A DNA stretch of 64,000 bases from assembly GCF_049994905.1 (NCBI RefSeq), contig NZ_CP188258.1, positions 2,480,001 through 2,544,000 of the forward strand, given 5' to 3'. The notes under the pieces are model-generated. The model made no database searches, was not told the DNA's origin, and saw only the letters and a program-made list of their open reading frames with translations. Positions 57,305-64,000 of the stretch are shown here, piece by piece. This stretch comes from Diaminobutyricibacter sp049994905. Lineage in GTDB: Bacteria > Actinomycetota > Actinomycetes > Actinomycetales > Microbacteriaceae. Every line of letters starts with the position of its first letter. Position 1 is the stretch's first letter. The position numbers and the translations under genes were made by a program.

Positions 57305-58143
57305 GCGCAGCGCGTGCACGGGTCGGGATCTCCGGCTGGACGTACGCGCCGTGGCGTTCGGCGTTCTATCCGAAAGGGCTCGCACACAAGAACGAGCTCC
57401 GTTACGCGTCAGAACGGCTGGACTCGATCGAACTGAACGGCAGCTTCTATGCCCTGCAGCGGCCGTCCAGTTACCGGCGCTGGGCCGAGGAGACGCCTGA
57501 CGACTTCGTCTTCTCCATCAAGGGCGGTCGCTACGTCACGCACATCCGGCGCCTGCAGAACCCGAACGAAGCGCTCAACAGCTTTTTCGCATCCGGATTG
57601 CTGACGCTCGGCGACAAACTCGGACCGCTTCTCTGGCAGCTTCCGCCGAACCTGCAGTTCGACAGCGACCGGGTCGACGCCTTCTTCGCGGCGCTCCCAC
57701 GGACCACGATGGATGCTGCAGCACTCGGGCGCACCTCGACGCTCGACGAGAGCCGCACCTGGACGGCGGTCACGGTCGACCGACCGCTTCGCCACGCCAT
57801 CGAGGTGCGGCACCCGAGCTTCGTGGACGACGCCTTCATCGGTCTGGCACGCACGCACGGAGTCGCCATCGTGGTGGCCGACACGGCCGGACGGTGGCCA
57901 CTGCTGCGCGAGGTGACGGCCGACTTCATGTACCTGCGGCTGCACGGCGACGAGGAGCTCTACGCGAGCGGGTACACACCGCAGGCTCTCGACGCGTGGG
58001 CGCGCGATATCGCGGGCTGGGTCGACGGTGCCTCCTGCCCTGACGGGGTGGGCCGCGACGTCTACGTGTACTTCGACAACGACATGAAGGTCAGGGCCCC
58101 GTACGATGCGATGGCCCTGCGTGCGCGCCTCGCCGGCGTTTGA
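57301..58143 (+). CDS. DUF72 family protein
   Basis: A 280-residue member of the DUF72 (YecE-like) TIM-barrel family, function unknown. It begins with RVGISGWTYAPWRSAFYP (about 6-23), the family start, and includes LDSIELNGSFYALQRPSSYRRW-type sequence (residues about 39-60), HAIEVRHPSF and YLRLHGDEELYASGY, which mark the barrel and conserved acids. The GTG start overlaps the S4 gene stop. Neighbours suggest co-transcription with an RNA-binding protein, though no functional link is proven. Confidence 0.87.
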   Translation: MSAARARVGISGWTYAPWRSAFYPKGLAHKNELRYASERLDSIELNGSFYALQRPSSYRRWAEETPDDFVFSIKGGRYVTHIRRLQNPNEALNSFFASGLLTLGDKLGPLLWQLPPNLQFDSDRVDAFFAALPRTTMDAAALGRTSTLDESRTWTAVTVDRPLRHAIEVRHPSFVDDAFIGLARTHGVAIVVADTAGRWPLLREVTADFMYLRLHGDEELYASGYTPQALDAWARDIAGWVDGASCPDGVGRDVYVYFDNDMKVRAPYDAMALRARLAGV

Positions 58144-58160
58144 GACACGTCAGCCGCGGG

Positions 58161-58550
58161 TCAGTCCTGCAGCACCGACAGAACGTTGCCTGCCGGGTCG
58201 CGGAACCAGGCGATGTCCGGACCCTGCCCCGCGGCCTTCCCGCGTGCGATGCCCTTCTCGTCGGTCGGGAAGGACGAGTCGTCGTAGATTCTCGTGACCA
58301 CGCCGCGCGCGTTGAGCTCGTCGACGGCCGCGTCGATGTCGTCCACCACGAAGTTGAGGATGGTGAAGCTCGCCGGCTCGTGGTCGGGCTTCGGGTAGAC
58401 GAAGACGGTTCCGCCGCCGGGCAGCGTCAGGTCGAGGTTGCCCATCGCCCCCTCCTTGATGTCGAGGCCGAGGGTCTCGCCATAGAAGGCCTTCGCCGCC
58501 GGGATGTCGTCGACGCTGAAACCGCTGAAGCCGTGGACCGGTGAAAACAT
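58161..58550 (-). CDS. VOC family protein (glyoxalase/bleomycin-resistance fold)
   Basis: A 129-residue vicinal-oxygen-chelate protein. It starts MFSPVHGFSGFSVDDIPAAK and has FYGETLGLDIKEG and WFRDPAGNVLSVLQD, the two-module pattern of the fold. The metal-site residues are not typical of a true glyoxalase, so the reaction is uncertain. ATG at 58550 has AAGGAG five bases upstream, which decides it over a start five codons earlier. It is convergent with the DUF72 gene and unrelated to the second VOC gene at 59815. Confidence 0.82.
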   Translation of the reverse strand: MFSPVHGFSGFSVDDIPAAKAFYGETLGLDIKEGAMGNLDLTLPGGGTVFVYPKPDHEPASFTILNFVVDDIDAAVDELNARGVVTRIYDDSSFPTDEKGIARGKAAGQGPDIAWFRDPAGNVLSVLQD

Positions 58551-58624
58551 GGGGAACTCCTTCACTGGCGGTTCCGTGACCGCCTGCGCTTCACGCTACC
58601 CCCAGCTACGGACGCAGCCCCGGC

Positions 58625-59572
58625 TCAGACGAAGCGGATGCCCTCCTGCAGCCGGGTGCGCAGATCGAACACGCGGTCGACGCTCTGCCGCTCGGCGCCG
58701 GATGCACCGTTACGGAGCACCTGCGGCAGCAGGGAGCGGCGCACGAGCAGCGACCCGGAGAGACGCCCGCGCTGGATGCGGTCGAACGGAACGTCGAGTG
58801 CGTTGTCGGGTACCACGATGATCAGACCGGTGAAGCGCACGCCGACGAGCCGTGAGAAGGTCTTCGCGTCGCGGTGGAGTTCGTGGAACGGCTCCTCGTC
58901 GTCGGCGATGCCCGCGCCGACGAGATCGCCTTTGGAGAGCTTGACGGCCGAACCCCAGTCTTCGCTGCGCATGGCGAAGAGTCCCGCGGGGCCCAGAACG
59001 ACATGGTCGAGCTTCGAACCGGACTTCGGGTGCACGGCGACGTCGTTCCAGATGGTGTAACCGATGCCGAGCCCCGACACTGCGCGCGCCGTCGCTTCTT
59101 CAGCCAGGGCCTTGGCGAGCAGACCGCGGATCTCACGCGGAGCCGATCTCACGAGGGCCGGGTCGTACGGGTCTGCGAGCTCCCTGCCGCGTCCGACCCA
59201 TTCGCGCATGAGGCGCAGATAGTGTTCGCGGGCCTGTCCGCCGGGGTGGCCGTACGTGCGCGCGCGAACGGCGGTCCCTCGCGGCGACGATGCCGTGAAG
59301 GTCGCGCTGAAGCCATGGCCGGACGTGCCGCCCGAGGTGGCGGAAGCCGCATCCGGGATGCTCTCGCCGCGGTCGAACGCGGCCCGGTCGACGGGGTCAC
59401 CCACGAGTTCCCACGCCCGCTGCACCTCGGTGAAGCGCACCGCGCTCCCACCGGTGTCGGGGTGCGTCTCCCTGAGGAGCCGCCGATAGGCGCGGCGCAG
59501 TTCGTCGTGGCTCACCGACGTGCTCACGCCGAGCACCTCATAGGGCGTCGGCGACGCGGGGCTCTCGCTCAT
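58625..59572 (-). CDS. J-domain protein with C-terminal NERD-like region
   Basis: A 315-residue two-part protein. Residues about 8-70 form a J domain with the HPD motif (ETHPDTGG) that stimulates Hsp70 ATPase. A Gly/Ser-rich linker follows, then about 150-280 resemble a nuclease-related (NERD) domain: YTIWNDVAVHPKSGSKLDHV and GPAGLFAMRSEDWG, where the usual catalytic Glu-x-Lys of the motif is not present (RSED). So nuclease activity is doubtful. No dnaK or grpE is adjacent. ATG at 59572 lacks a clear ribosome site; one at 59608 would add 12 residues. Confidence 0.78.
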   Translation of the reverse strand: MSESPASPTPYEVLGVSTSVSHDELRRAYRRLLRETHPDTGGSAVRFTEVQRAWELVGDPVDRAAFDRGESIPDAASATSGGTSGHGFSATFTASSPRGTAVRARTYGHPGGQAREHYLRLMREWVGRGRELADPYDPALVRSAPREIRGLLAKALAEEATARAVSGLGIGYTIWNDVAVHPKSGSKLDHVVLGPAGLFAMRSEDWGSAVKLSKGDLVGAGIADDEEPFHELHRDAKTFSRLVGVRFTGLIIVVPDNALDVPFDRIQRGRLSGSLLVRRSLLPQVLRNGASGAERQSVDRVFDLRTRLQEGIRFV

Positions 59573-59714
59573 GCTGCGTGCGGGTCTTTCCTGGTCCGGT
59601 GCGGCCATGGGGCCGCACCATGACGATATCGGGTGGCGGCTCGAAGTCTGCTCACAACTGGCTGTGAGCGGACTGCGCAGACCGTTCACGATTCGAAACT
59701 GCACCGATTTTCTA

Positions 59715-59750
59715 TTGCGGCCAGAAAGTGACCGCAATGCTTCCTACGCT
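59715..59750 (+). promoter_or_regulatory. Candidate promoter region of the VOC gene at 59815
   Basis: TACGCT (59745-59750) is a plausible -10. TTGCGG (59715-59720) and CCGCAA (59732-59737) form an inverted repeat just upstream, and no good -35 is at standard spacing, so an activator or repressor site is possible. Confidence 0.4.
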
Positions 59751-59768
59751 GGAAACAGAGAGTACGAC

Positions 59769-59792
59769 GGATCGCGAAACCGTTCGCGATCC
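59769..59792 (+). other. Perfect 10-bp inverted repeat in the VOC gene leader
   Basis: GGATCGCGAA (59769-59778) and TTCGCGATCC (59783-59792) pair perfectly across ACCG. It lies between the presumed start of transcription and the ribosome site (AAGGAAG) of the VOC gene. It could be a regulatory hairpin or a dyad for a repressor; no T tract follows, so it is not a terminator. Confidence 0.65.
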
Positions 59793-59814
59793 AGCACCGA
59801 AAGAAGGAAGTGCC

Positions 59815-60186
59815 ATGAACTGGAAGATCGAGCTCATCTTCGTCCCGGTCACCGACGTGGATCGCGCCAAGGCGTTCTATGTCGATCAGGTGGGTTTCCA
59901 CGACGATTTCGACCAGACCGTGAACGAGAATCTGCGCTTCGTGCAGCTGACTCCCCCGGGGTCGGCATGCTCCATCGCATTCGGCCGCGGTCTCAGCGAC
60001 ATGGAGCCCGGTTCGCAGCGCGGAATCCAGGTCGTCATCCCTGACGCCGAAGAGGCGCGCGCGCACCTCGTCGCGAACGGCGTGGACGCGAGCCCGGTAG
60101 ATCCGCAGCCCTGGGGCCGTTTCGTCACCTTCTCCGACCCCGACGGCAACCGCTGGACGCTTCAGGAACTGGTCCCGCAGTCTTGA
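59815..60186 (+). CDS. VOC family protein
   Basis: A 123-residue vicinal-oxygen-chelate protein: MNWKIELIFVPVTDVDRAKA, FYVDQVGFHDDFDQ and the terminal FVTFSDPDGNRWTLQE are the family's two half-module ends. The ligand is unknown; relatives include glyoxalases, dioxygenases and resistance proteins. AAGGAAG is well placed before the ATG at 59815. A perfect hairpin lies 23 bases upstream of the start. The stop codon overlaps the -35 of the ArsR operon promoter that follows on the same strand, so partial co-regulation is possible. Confidence 0.83.
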   Translation: MNWKIELIFVPVTDVDRAKAFYVDQVGFHDDFDQTVNENLRFVQLTPPGSACSIAFGRGLSDMEPGSQRGIQVVIPDAEEARAHLVANGVDASPVDPQPWGRFVTFSDPDGNRWTLQELVPQS

Positions 60187-60210
60187 CACGACGGCGCTGG
60201 GCGGTATATT
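60183..60210 (+). promoter_or_regulatory. Near-consensus promoter of the arsR-SRPBCC-hydrolase operon
   Basis: TTGACA (60183-60188) and TATATT (60205-60210) are 16 bases apart, the best sigma-70-type promoter in the window. The -35 overlaps the stop codon of the preceding VOC gene. Confidence 0.8.
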
Positions 60211-60221
60211 TGCCATATCAG

Positions 60222-60243
60222 TTATAGAACCGATTGGTTATAC
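60222..60243 (+). promoter_or_regulatory. Candidate ArsR operator
   Basis: AACC (60228-60231) and GGTT (60236-60239) are inverted around GATT and flanked by TATA on both sides, immediately downstream of the -10. This position and AT-flanked dyad suit autorepression by the ArsR-type protein encoded next. Confidence 0.55.
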
Positions 60244-60247
60244 AAAT

Positions 60248-60625
60248 ATGGCGACAGACCAGCTCAGTGCCGTCTTCTCGGCGCTGGCCGACCCGACCCG
60301 GCGGGAGATCCTCATGCGCCTCATGGACGGCGATGCCAACGTCTCCGAGCTCGCCGAGCCCTTCGCAGTGAGCCAGCCCGCCATCTCGAAGCATCTCAAA
60401 GTTCTCGAGGGCGCCGGACTGGTCTCCAGGACCCGGGTCGCGACGTCGCGCCTCAGCCATCTGGAGGCGGAGCCTCTGAAGGAGGCGACGATGTGGATGG
60501 AGAGATACAAGCACTTCTGGAACACCAGCTTCGACAAGCTCGACTCCGCCCTTGCCGCCTACCGGGCGAGCGAGGAAGCTGTCGATGACGGCGAAAAGGA
60601 CGACCGGGAAGGCGGCGACCGATGA
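60248..60625 (+). CDS. ArsR family winged-helix regulator
   Basis: A 125-residue repressor of the ArsR/SmtB fold: SALADPTRREILMRLMDG (about 10-27), SELAEPFAVSQPAISKHLKV (recognition helix, about 33-52) and a wing region around SRTRVATSRLSHLEAEP. There is no CxC metal motif, so this belongs to the group paired with SRPBCC proteins, not to a metal sensor. The tail is acidic and basic. ATG at 60248 follows a promoter and dyad directly. It is the first gene of a three-gene operon with ATGA overlaps. Confidence 0.88.
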   Translation: MATDQLSAVFSALADPTRREILMRLMDGDANVSELAEPFAVSQPAISKHLKVLEGAGLVSRTRVATSRLSHLEAEPLKEATMWMERYKHFWNTSFDKLDSALAAYRASEEAVDDGEKDDREGGDR

Positions 60626-61116
60626 CCGAGAGCAGGCCGGGCGAGGTCGCAGACACCGACGTCTACATCACTCGGGCGTTCGACGCGCCCCGCGAACTCG
60701 TGTGGCGGTTCTTCACCCGTCCCGAGCAGCTGGCGACGTGGTTCGGGCCCACCGGCTTCTCCGTGCCGCGCGACAGCATCGTCGTCGAGCCCGTCGTCGG
60801 CGGGCGCTGGGAGCTCACGATGGTGGACGACGCGCATGGCGGCTCCTTTCCCATGCGGGGCACCATCGTCGAATTCGTCGAACCCGAGCTGATCGTGATC
60901 GAAGCTTCGGCTGAGACCGGCTTCGGCGACCTCGATGCCGTGACCCTGCGCATCCAGTTCCACGACCACGGTGACCGCACCCGGATCACGCTGCACCAGG
61001 GCCCGTTCGACCCCGATGCCCTGCACGCCACCGAGGCGGGCTGGCTCGAATCGTTCGACAAGATCGACAGCATCCTCGCCGCCGGTACCGCCCCAGAGAC
61101 AGGAGAAGAAGGATGA
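60622..61116 (+). CDS. SRPBCC (AHSA1-like) protein
   Basis: A 164-residue START-like lipid/ligand-binding-fold protein: VYITRAFDAPRELVWRFFTR, PEQLATWFGP, VGGRWELTM and GDLDAVTLRIQF with a terminal GWLESFDKIDSILA follow the AHSA1 family. Such proteins often pair with an ArsR regulator in actinobacteria and may carry or sequester a small hydrophobic ligand. The ATG overlaps the arsR stop (ATGA) and the stop overlaps the hydrolase start in the same way. The ligand is unknown. Confidence 0.86.
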   Translation: MTESRPGEVADTDVYITRAFDAPRELVWRFFTRPEQLATWFGPTGFSVPRDSIVVEPVVGGRWELTMVDDAHGGSFPMRGTIVEFVEPELIVIEASAETGFGDLDAVTLRIQFHDHGDRTRITLHQGPFDPDALHATEAGWLESFDKIDSILAAGTAPETGEEG

Positions 61117-61922
61117 CAGACCAGACAACCCTGGTGACCGAGACCACGACCTCGGCCGACGGCACCACGATCGCATTCGAACGGACCGGCACCGGCCCGG
61201 CCCTGGTACAGGTCGACGGCGCCCTCTGCCACCGGGCTTTCGGCCCGTCGCGACCACTCGCGGCTACGCTCGCCGACCAGTACACCGTCTTCAGTTATGA
61301 CCGGCGCGGTCGCGGAGAGAGCGGCAATACGCTGCCATACAACCCACAGCGGGAGATCGAAGACCTGCAGGCCGTCATGGCCGCCGCCGGCGGCGACGTA
61401 TACGTCTACGGCAGCTCCTCCGGCGCCGGACTCGCACTCCAGGCGGCCGCCGCCGGTGTACGCATGCGCAGGCTCGCCACCTACGAAGCCCCCTACGTCG
61501 CTGCCCGCTGGAAAGACCCGTCGGTCGACCACCTCGCTCACATGAAAGCGCTCATCGCCGAAGACAGACGCGGTGCCGCGGTCAGCTACTTCCTCGTCCC
61601 GATGGTCGGCGCACCCGCCTTCGTGCCGGTGATGATGCGGGCGATGCCGAAGGTCTGGAACCAGATGAAGGCGGTCGCGCCGACGCTCCCCTACGACCTC
61701 GAAGTGATGGGCACGTTCACGGCACCGGTCGACCGGTTCGCCGCGATCACTGTGCCGACACTCGTGATGGTGGGCGGAAAGGCGCCACAGCCGATGCGCG
61801 CGGCGCAGGATGCGGTCGCTACGGCCATCCCCGGCTCGCAGTTCGCCGTGCTGGAAGGCCAGACGCACCAGGTCTCCGAGAAGGCGATCGCGCCGCAGCT
61901 GCGGTCGTTCTTCACGGCGTGA
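61113..61922 (+). CDS. Alpha/beta hydrolase
   Basis: A 269-residue alpha/beta-fold hydrolase. The nucleophile elbow is GSSSGAGLALQ (Ser within G-x-S-x-G, about residue 109); the oxyanion block lies near VQVDGALCHRAFGP, and a catalytic His is likely in LEGQTHQVSE near the C-terminus, with an acidic residue before it. The substrate is unknown. It is the third gene of the ArsR operon and overlaps the convergent crtEb gene by 11 bases. A detoxification or ester-cleaving role would suit the operon but is inference. Confidence 0.85.
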   Translation: MTDQTTLVTETTTSADGTTIAFERTGTGPALVQVDGALCHRAFGPSRPLAATLADQYTVFSYDRRGRGESGNTLPYNPQREIEDLQAVMAAAGGDVYVYGSSSGAGLALQAAAAGVRMRRLATYEAPYVAARWKDPSVDHLAHMKALIAEDRRGAAVSYFLVPMVGAPAFVPVMMRAMPKVWNQMKAVAPTLPYDLEVMGTFTAPVDRFAAITVPTLVMVGGKAPQPMRAAQDAVATAIPGSQFAVLEGQTHQVSEKAIAPQLRSFFTA

Positions 61923-62796
61923 CGGCGGCGAACCAGATCAGCAGCAGCGTCACGACGAACCCGCACGCGTAATTGATCCAGAGAAAACGCCGCCAGCCGC
62001 CGTTCGCACGCTCGGAGTCCGCGTCGCTCACCGACCAGTACGGCGCGGCGGCGAGGATGTACGGCACGGCGAGCAGTGACGCGAGCGGCCCCGGCCAGGC
62101 GGTTGCGAGCATCGCGAGCCCGGCAAGAGCCCAGGCCGCGATGGCGAACCGCACCGTTCGCCGGGCGCCGAGTGCGGTCGCGATCGACCTGAGCCCGCCG
62201 GCGCGGTCGGGCACGACATCCTGGACCGCGCCGAAGGCGTGACTGCCGATGCCCCAGAGCAGGAAGGCTGCGAGCACCGCCCACAGCTGCATCGTGAACA
62301 CGGCGTCCGCCAGGACGAGCCCGTACACGGCCGGGCCCACGAAATGGATGCTCGACGTCACCGAGTCGAGGAACGGCACCTCTTTGAACCGCAGGCCAGG
62401 GACCGAGTAGGCCAGCAGCGCGAACAGGCTGAACCCGAGGACGAGCCAGGAGGCCGGCGAACCCGCGACGATCAGCCAGACGATGAACGGGGCGTTGACC
62501 ACCGCTGCGGCGACAAGGACCCGGCGATGGAGCCGCCGGTCGAGAACCGCACCCTCGACTCCCCCTTTGCGCGGATTGCGCTGGTCGGACTCGAAGTCGA
62601 AGACGTCGTTGATCCCGTACAGGGCGAGGTTATACGGGACCAGGAAGTAGATGGTGCCGACGACGAAGGTCGCGTCGACGTTTCCCGTCGTCAGCAGGTA
62701 GGCGGCGGCGAACGGAAAGGCGGTGTTGATCCAGCTGAGGGGGCGCGAAGCCAGCAGGAGCTGGCGCGCGACGTGCGGGGTGGCTGTGTCGGTCAT
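61912..62796 (-). CDS. crtEb: Lycopene elongase / C50 carotenoid prenyltransferase (UbiA family)
   Basis: An integral membrane prenyltransferase of 294 residues that adds C5 units to lycopene in C50-carotenoid synthesis. The first Asp-rich motif is GINDVFDFESDQRNPRK (about 63-79) and the second lies in VQDVVPDRAGG; about eight spans are seen. ATG at 62796 has GGAGGGG six bases upstream and overlaps the crtYf stop (ATGA). Its place after crtYe-crtYf and crtI supports the assignment over ubiquinone or chlorophyll prenyltransferases. Confidence 0.9.
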   Translation of the reverse strand: MTDTATPHVARQLLLASRPLSWINTAFPFAAAYLLTTGNVDATFVVGTIYFLVPYNLALYGINDVFDFESDQRNPRKGGVEGAVLDRRLHRRVLVAAAVVNAPFIVWLIVAGSPASWLVLGFSLFALLAYSVPGLRFKEVPFLDSVTSSIHFVGPAVYGLVLADAVFTMQLWAVLAAFLLWGIGSHAFGAVQDVVPDRAGGLRSIATALGARRTVRFAIAAWALAGLAMLATAWPGPLASLLAVPYILAAAPYWSVSDADSERANGGWRRFLWINYACGFVVTLLLIWFAAVTP

Positions 62797-63113
62797 CCGT
62801 CGCCCCTCCTCCGGAAGAGCAGCCACAGCGAGGGCAGCAGGATGACAGCCGCGAGCGGGTAGGCGAGATCCAGGGCCGGCATGAGACCGATCGAGGGCCC
62901 GGAGACCTCAGGGCTTGCATACCGCATGAGCCCTACCGCGATCATCAGATTGTCGAAAGCGATGGTCAGGACCACGAGCACGACCGCAGCGATGGCGACA
63001 GGCGCGCTCCAGCGGGCGACGAGGGCCCGGCGATCACGCGCACTGGCGACGGCTGCGAGAAACACGACGACGGCGATCGCGAGGAAACCGGCGGCGAGCA
63101 GACCGTAGGTCAT
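62793..63113 (-). CDS. crtYf: C50 carotenoid cyclase subunit f
   Basis: A 106-residue integral membrane half of the heterodimeric C50 carotenoid epsilon-type cyclase. Three spans are predicted, and FDNLMIAVGLMRY (about 53-65) is a family segment. CrtYe and CrtYf together close the end rings of flavuxanthin-like precursors, giving decaprenoxanthin or a relative. The ATG overlaps the crtYe stop (ATGA). It is too short to work alone. The ring type made cannot be told from the sequence. Confidence 0.87.
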   Translation of the reverse strand: MTYGLLAAGFLAIAVVVFLAAVASARDRRALVARWSAPVAIAAVVLVVLTIAFDNLMIAVGLMRYASPEVSGPSIGLMPALDLAYPLAAVILLPSLWLLFRRRGDG

Positions 63114-63466
63114 CCGCGTCGCCTCCCCCGGTCGAGAATGCGGCGGTCGAGAATGCGGCGGTCGAGAATGCGGCGAACCCCGGTGACCAGGACCATCGTG
63201 AGATAGCAGAGGAACGCCAGGAAGAAGATCTCCTCGACCGGCAGCTCAGGAGCAATGAGAATGCCGGTGCTGATCGGGGAATCACCGCGCGAGAAGACGC
63301 CGAGAGCGATGCCGAGAAGGTCCCAGACGACGAAGAACACCAGCCCGATGACCCCGACGACGGTCGCACGCCACGTGTCACGCCAGAAGAACAAGCGGAA
63401 CCGGCGATCCAGCAGCACCATGCAGCCGATCGCGCCGATCAGGATGAGGAGGTAGAGGATGCTCAC
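63110..63466 (-). CDS. crtYe: C50 carotenoid cyclase subunit e
   Basis: A 118-residue membrane partner of CrtYf. Three spans, and the conserved PVEEIFFL segment (about 77-84) with acidic residues, are visible. The C-terminal tail has three copies of RRILD encoded by three identical 15-base units (63131-63175), so its tail length may vary between strains. GTG at 63466 has GGAG upstream and overlaps the crtI stop (GTGA). A longer frame upstream overlaps crtI and is not family-like. Confidence 0.87.
   Translation of the reverse strand: MSILYLLILIGAIGCMVLLDRRFRLFFWRDTWRATVVGVIGLVFFVVWDLLGIALGVFSRGDSPISTGILIAPELPVEEIFFLAFLCYLTMVLVTGVRRILDRRILDRRILDRGRRRG
63131..63175. repeat. Three identical 15-bp tandem repeats inside crtYe
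   Basis: Units at 63131-63145, 63146-63160 and 63161-63175 are identical (GTCGAGAATGCGGCG) and encode a repeated RRILD stretch near the CrtYe C-terminus. The unit is a multiple of three, so copy number could change without a frameshift. Confidence 0.9.
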
Positions 63467-64000
63467 AACGGCTCCGCGAGTGGCCCCGTCGACGTGTCCC
63501 CGCGCAACCGCTTCACCACGAGTTCTGCGCTGATCAGGCACATCGGCAGACCTATACCGGGCACCGTGCTGCCGCCCGCGTAATAAAGGCCGGCGACGCG
63601 CGACGACGCGTTGCGCCCGCGGAAGAACGCGCTCTGCCGCAGGGTGTGGGCGGGCCCGAGAGCGCCCCCCATCCAGGCGTTCAGGTCGCGCTCGAAATCG
63701 GCCGGCCCGACAGTGCGGCGAACGACGATGCGCTCACGGAGGCCGGGGATGCCCGCCCAGACCGCCACCTGGTCGATGGCCGCATCGGCGATGGCCTCCA
63801 CCTGCGGCGATCCCTCACCGTCGAGACCGCCACTGCCGATCTCCGGGTCGGCTGGCACCGGGACCAGGATGAACAGGTTCTGGGCGCCGGTCGGGGCGAC
63901 CTCGCCGTCGGTCGCGCTCGGGCGGCAGACGTAGAGCGAGGCCGGCTCGGGCACCGACGGGGGGCTACCGAAGATCCGGCCGAAATCCCCACGCCAGTCG
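63463..64000 (-). CDS. crtI: Phytoene desaturase CrtI, partial (N-terminus beyond window)
   Basis: The C-terminal part of an FAD-dependent phytoene desaturase that makes lycopene. The visible 178 residues include QNLFILVPVP, the FRGRNASSRVAGLYYAGGST segment (20 residues) and PGIGLPMCLISAELV, the FAD-binding C-terminal signature of CrtI. The frame is open to the edge of the window. The stop overlaps the crtYe start, and the genes crtI-crtYe-crtYf-crtEb form a tight operon. Upstream crtE/crtB are expected outside the window. Confidence 0.92.
   Translation of the reverse strand, partial: DWRGDFGRIFGSPPSVPEPASLYVCRPSATDGEVAPTGAQNLFILVPVPADPEIGSGGLDGEGSPQVEAIADAAIDQVAVWAGIPGLRERIVVRRTVGPADFERDLNAWMGGALGPAHTLRQSAFFRGRNASSRVAGLYYAGGSTVPGIGLPMCLISAELVVKRLRGDTSTGPLAEPL

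Overview
The window is high-GC, densely packed actinobacterial chromosome. It carries mycothione-reductase-type and CrtYe/CrtYf/CrtEb carotenoid genes, a DivIVA/SepF/YggT-type division cluster, PknL/Rv2175c/GarA/FtsR signalling genes and several genes of leaderless appearance. A MurE without the standard meso-diaminopimelate motif, a C50-carotenoid operon and a DUF222-HNH gene together point to the family Microbacteriaceae (Leifsonia-like). The genus is not decided here. I see no rRNA, tRNA, CRISPR array, IS element or prophage. Both ends cut genes (ctaC at the left, crtI at the right). No gene-free stretch exceeds about 255 bases.

Layout. 1-7742: cytochrome oxidase subunit II (partial), Fe-S carrier ErpA, an M20 dipeptidase, a DUF3043 membrane protein, an RNase HI fused to a DUF4440 domain, pyrD, nrdR, hisD and a flavin reductase with a possible 10-codon leader ORF. 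7743-12212: dnaE and a RluA-type pseudouridine synthase. 12221-31437: the complete division and cell wall cluster, all on the minus strand and in transcription order mraZ-rsmH-ftsL-ftsI-murE-murF-mraY-murD-ftsW-murG-murC-ftsQ-ftsZ-yggS-sepF-yggT-divIVA-lspA, with many stop/start overlaps. Three 10-bp-phased GTGGA boxes lie upstream of mraZ.

31692-43768: a stretch whose order resembles Mycobacterium tuberculosis Rv2173-Rv2187 (from memory of that genome): DUF3040, idsA, an inserted DUF222-HNH gene, an Rv2175c-like DNA-binding protein, a secreted LysM protein, a PASTA kinase (PknL), class II DAHP synthase, a PlsC-type acyltransferase, a ROK glucokinase and a FadD15-like acyl-CoA synthetase. 43863-51471: an NAD-dependent epimerase-like protein, peptide deformylase, a mycothione-reductase homologue in which both redox cysteines are serine, an EspI-like ParA ATPase and pyruvate carboxylase. 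51550-55091: an orphan ParA ATPase, a repeat-rich gap, then pgsA-garA-ftsR-merR. 55135-62796: small membrane, S4, DUF72, VOC and J-domain genes, then an ArsR-SRPBCC-hydrolase operon with a near-consensus promoter. 61912-64000: crtI-crtYe-crtYf-crtEb for C50 carotenoids.

Functionally the window is dominated by envelope growth and division: precursor synthesis (murC-G, mraY), septal machinery (ftsI/L/Q/W/Z, sepF, divIVA), polyprenyl supply (idsA), lipid synthesis (pgsA, plsC) and likely Ser/Thr-kinase and MerR control (pknL, Rv2175c-like, garA, ftsR). The most unusual items are the cysteine-less mycothione reductase homologue beside an EspI-like ATPase, the altered MurE specificity motif, the coupled leader ORF before the flavin reductase, and a recurring TANNNT-N6 to N9-start-codon arrangement before at least nine genes.
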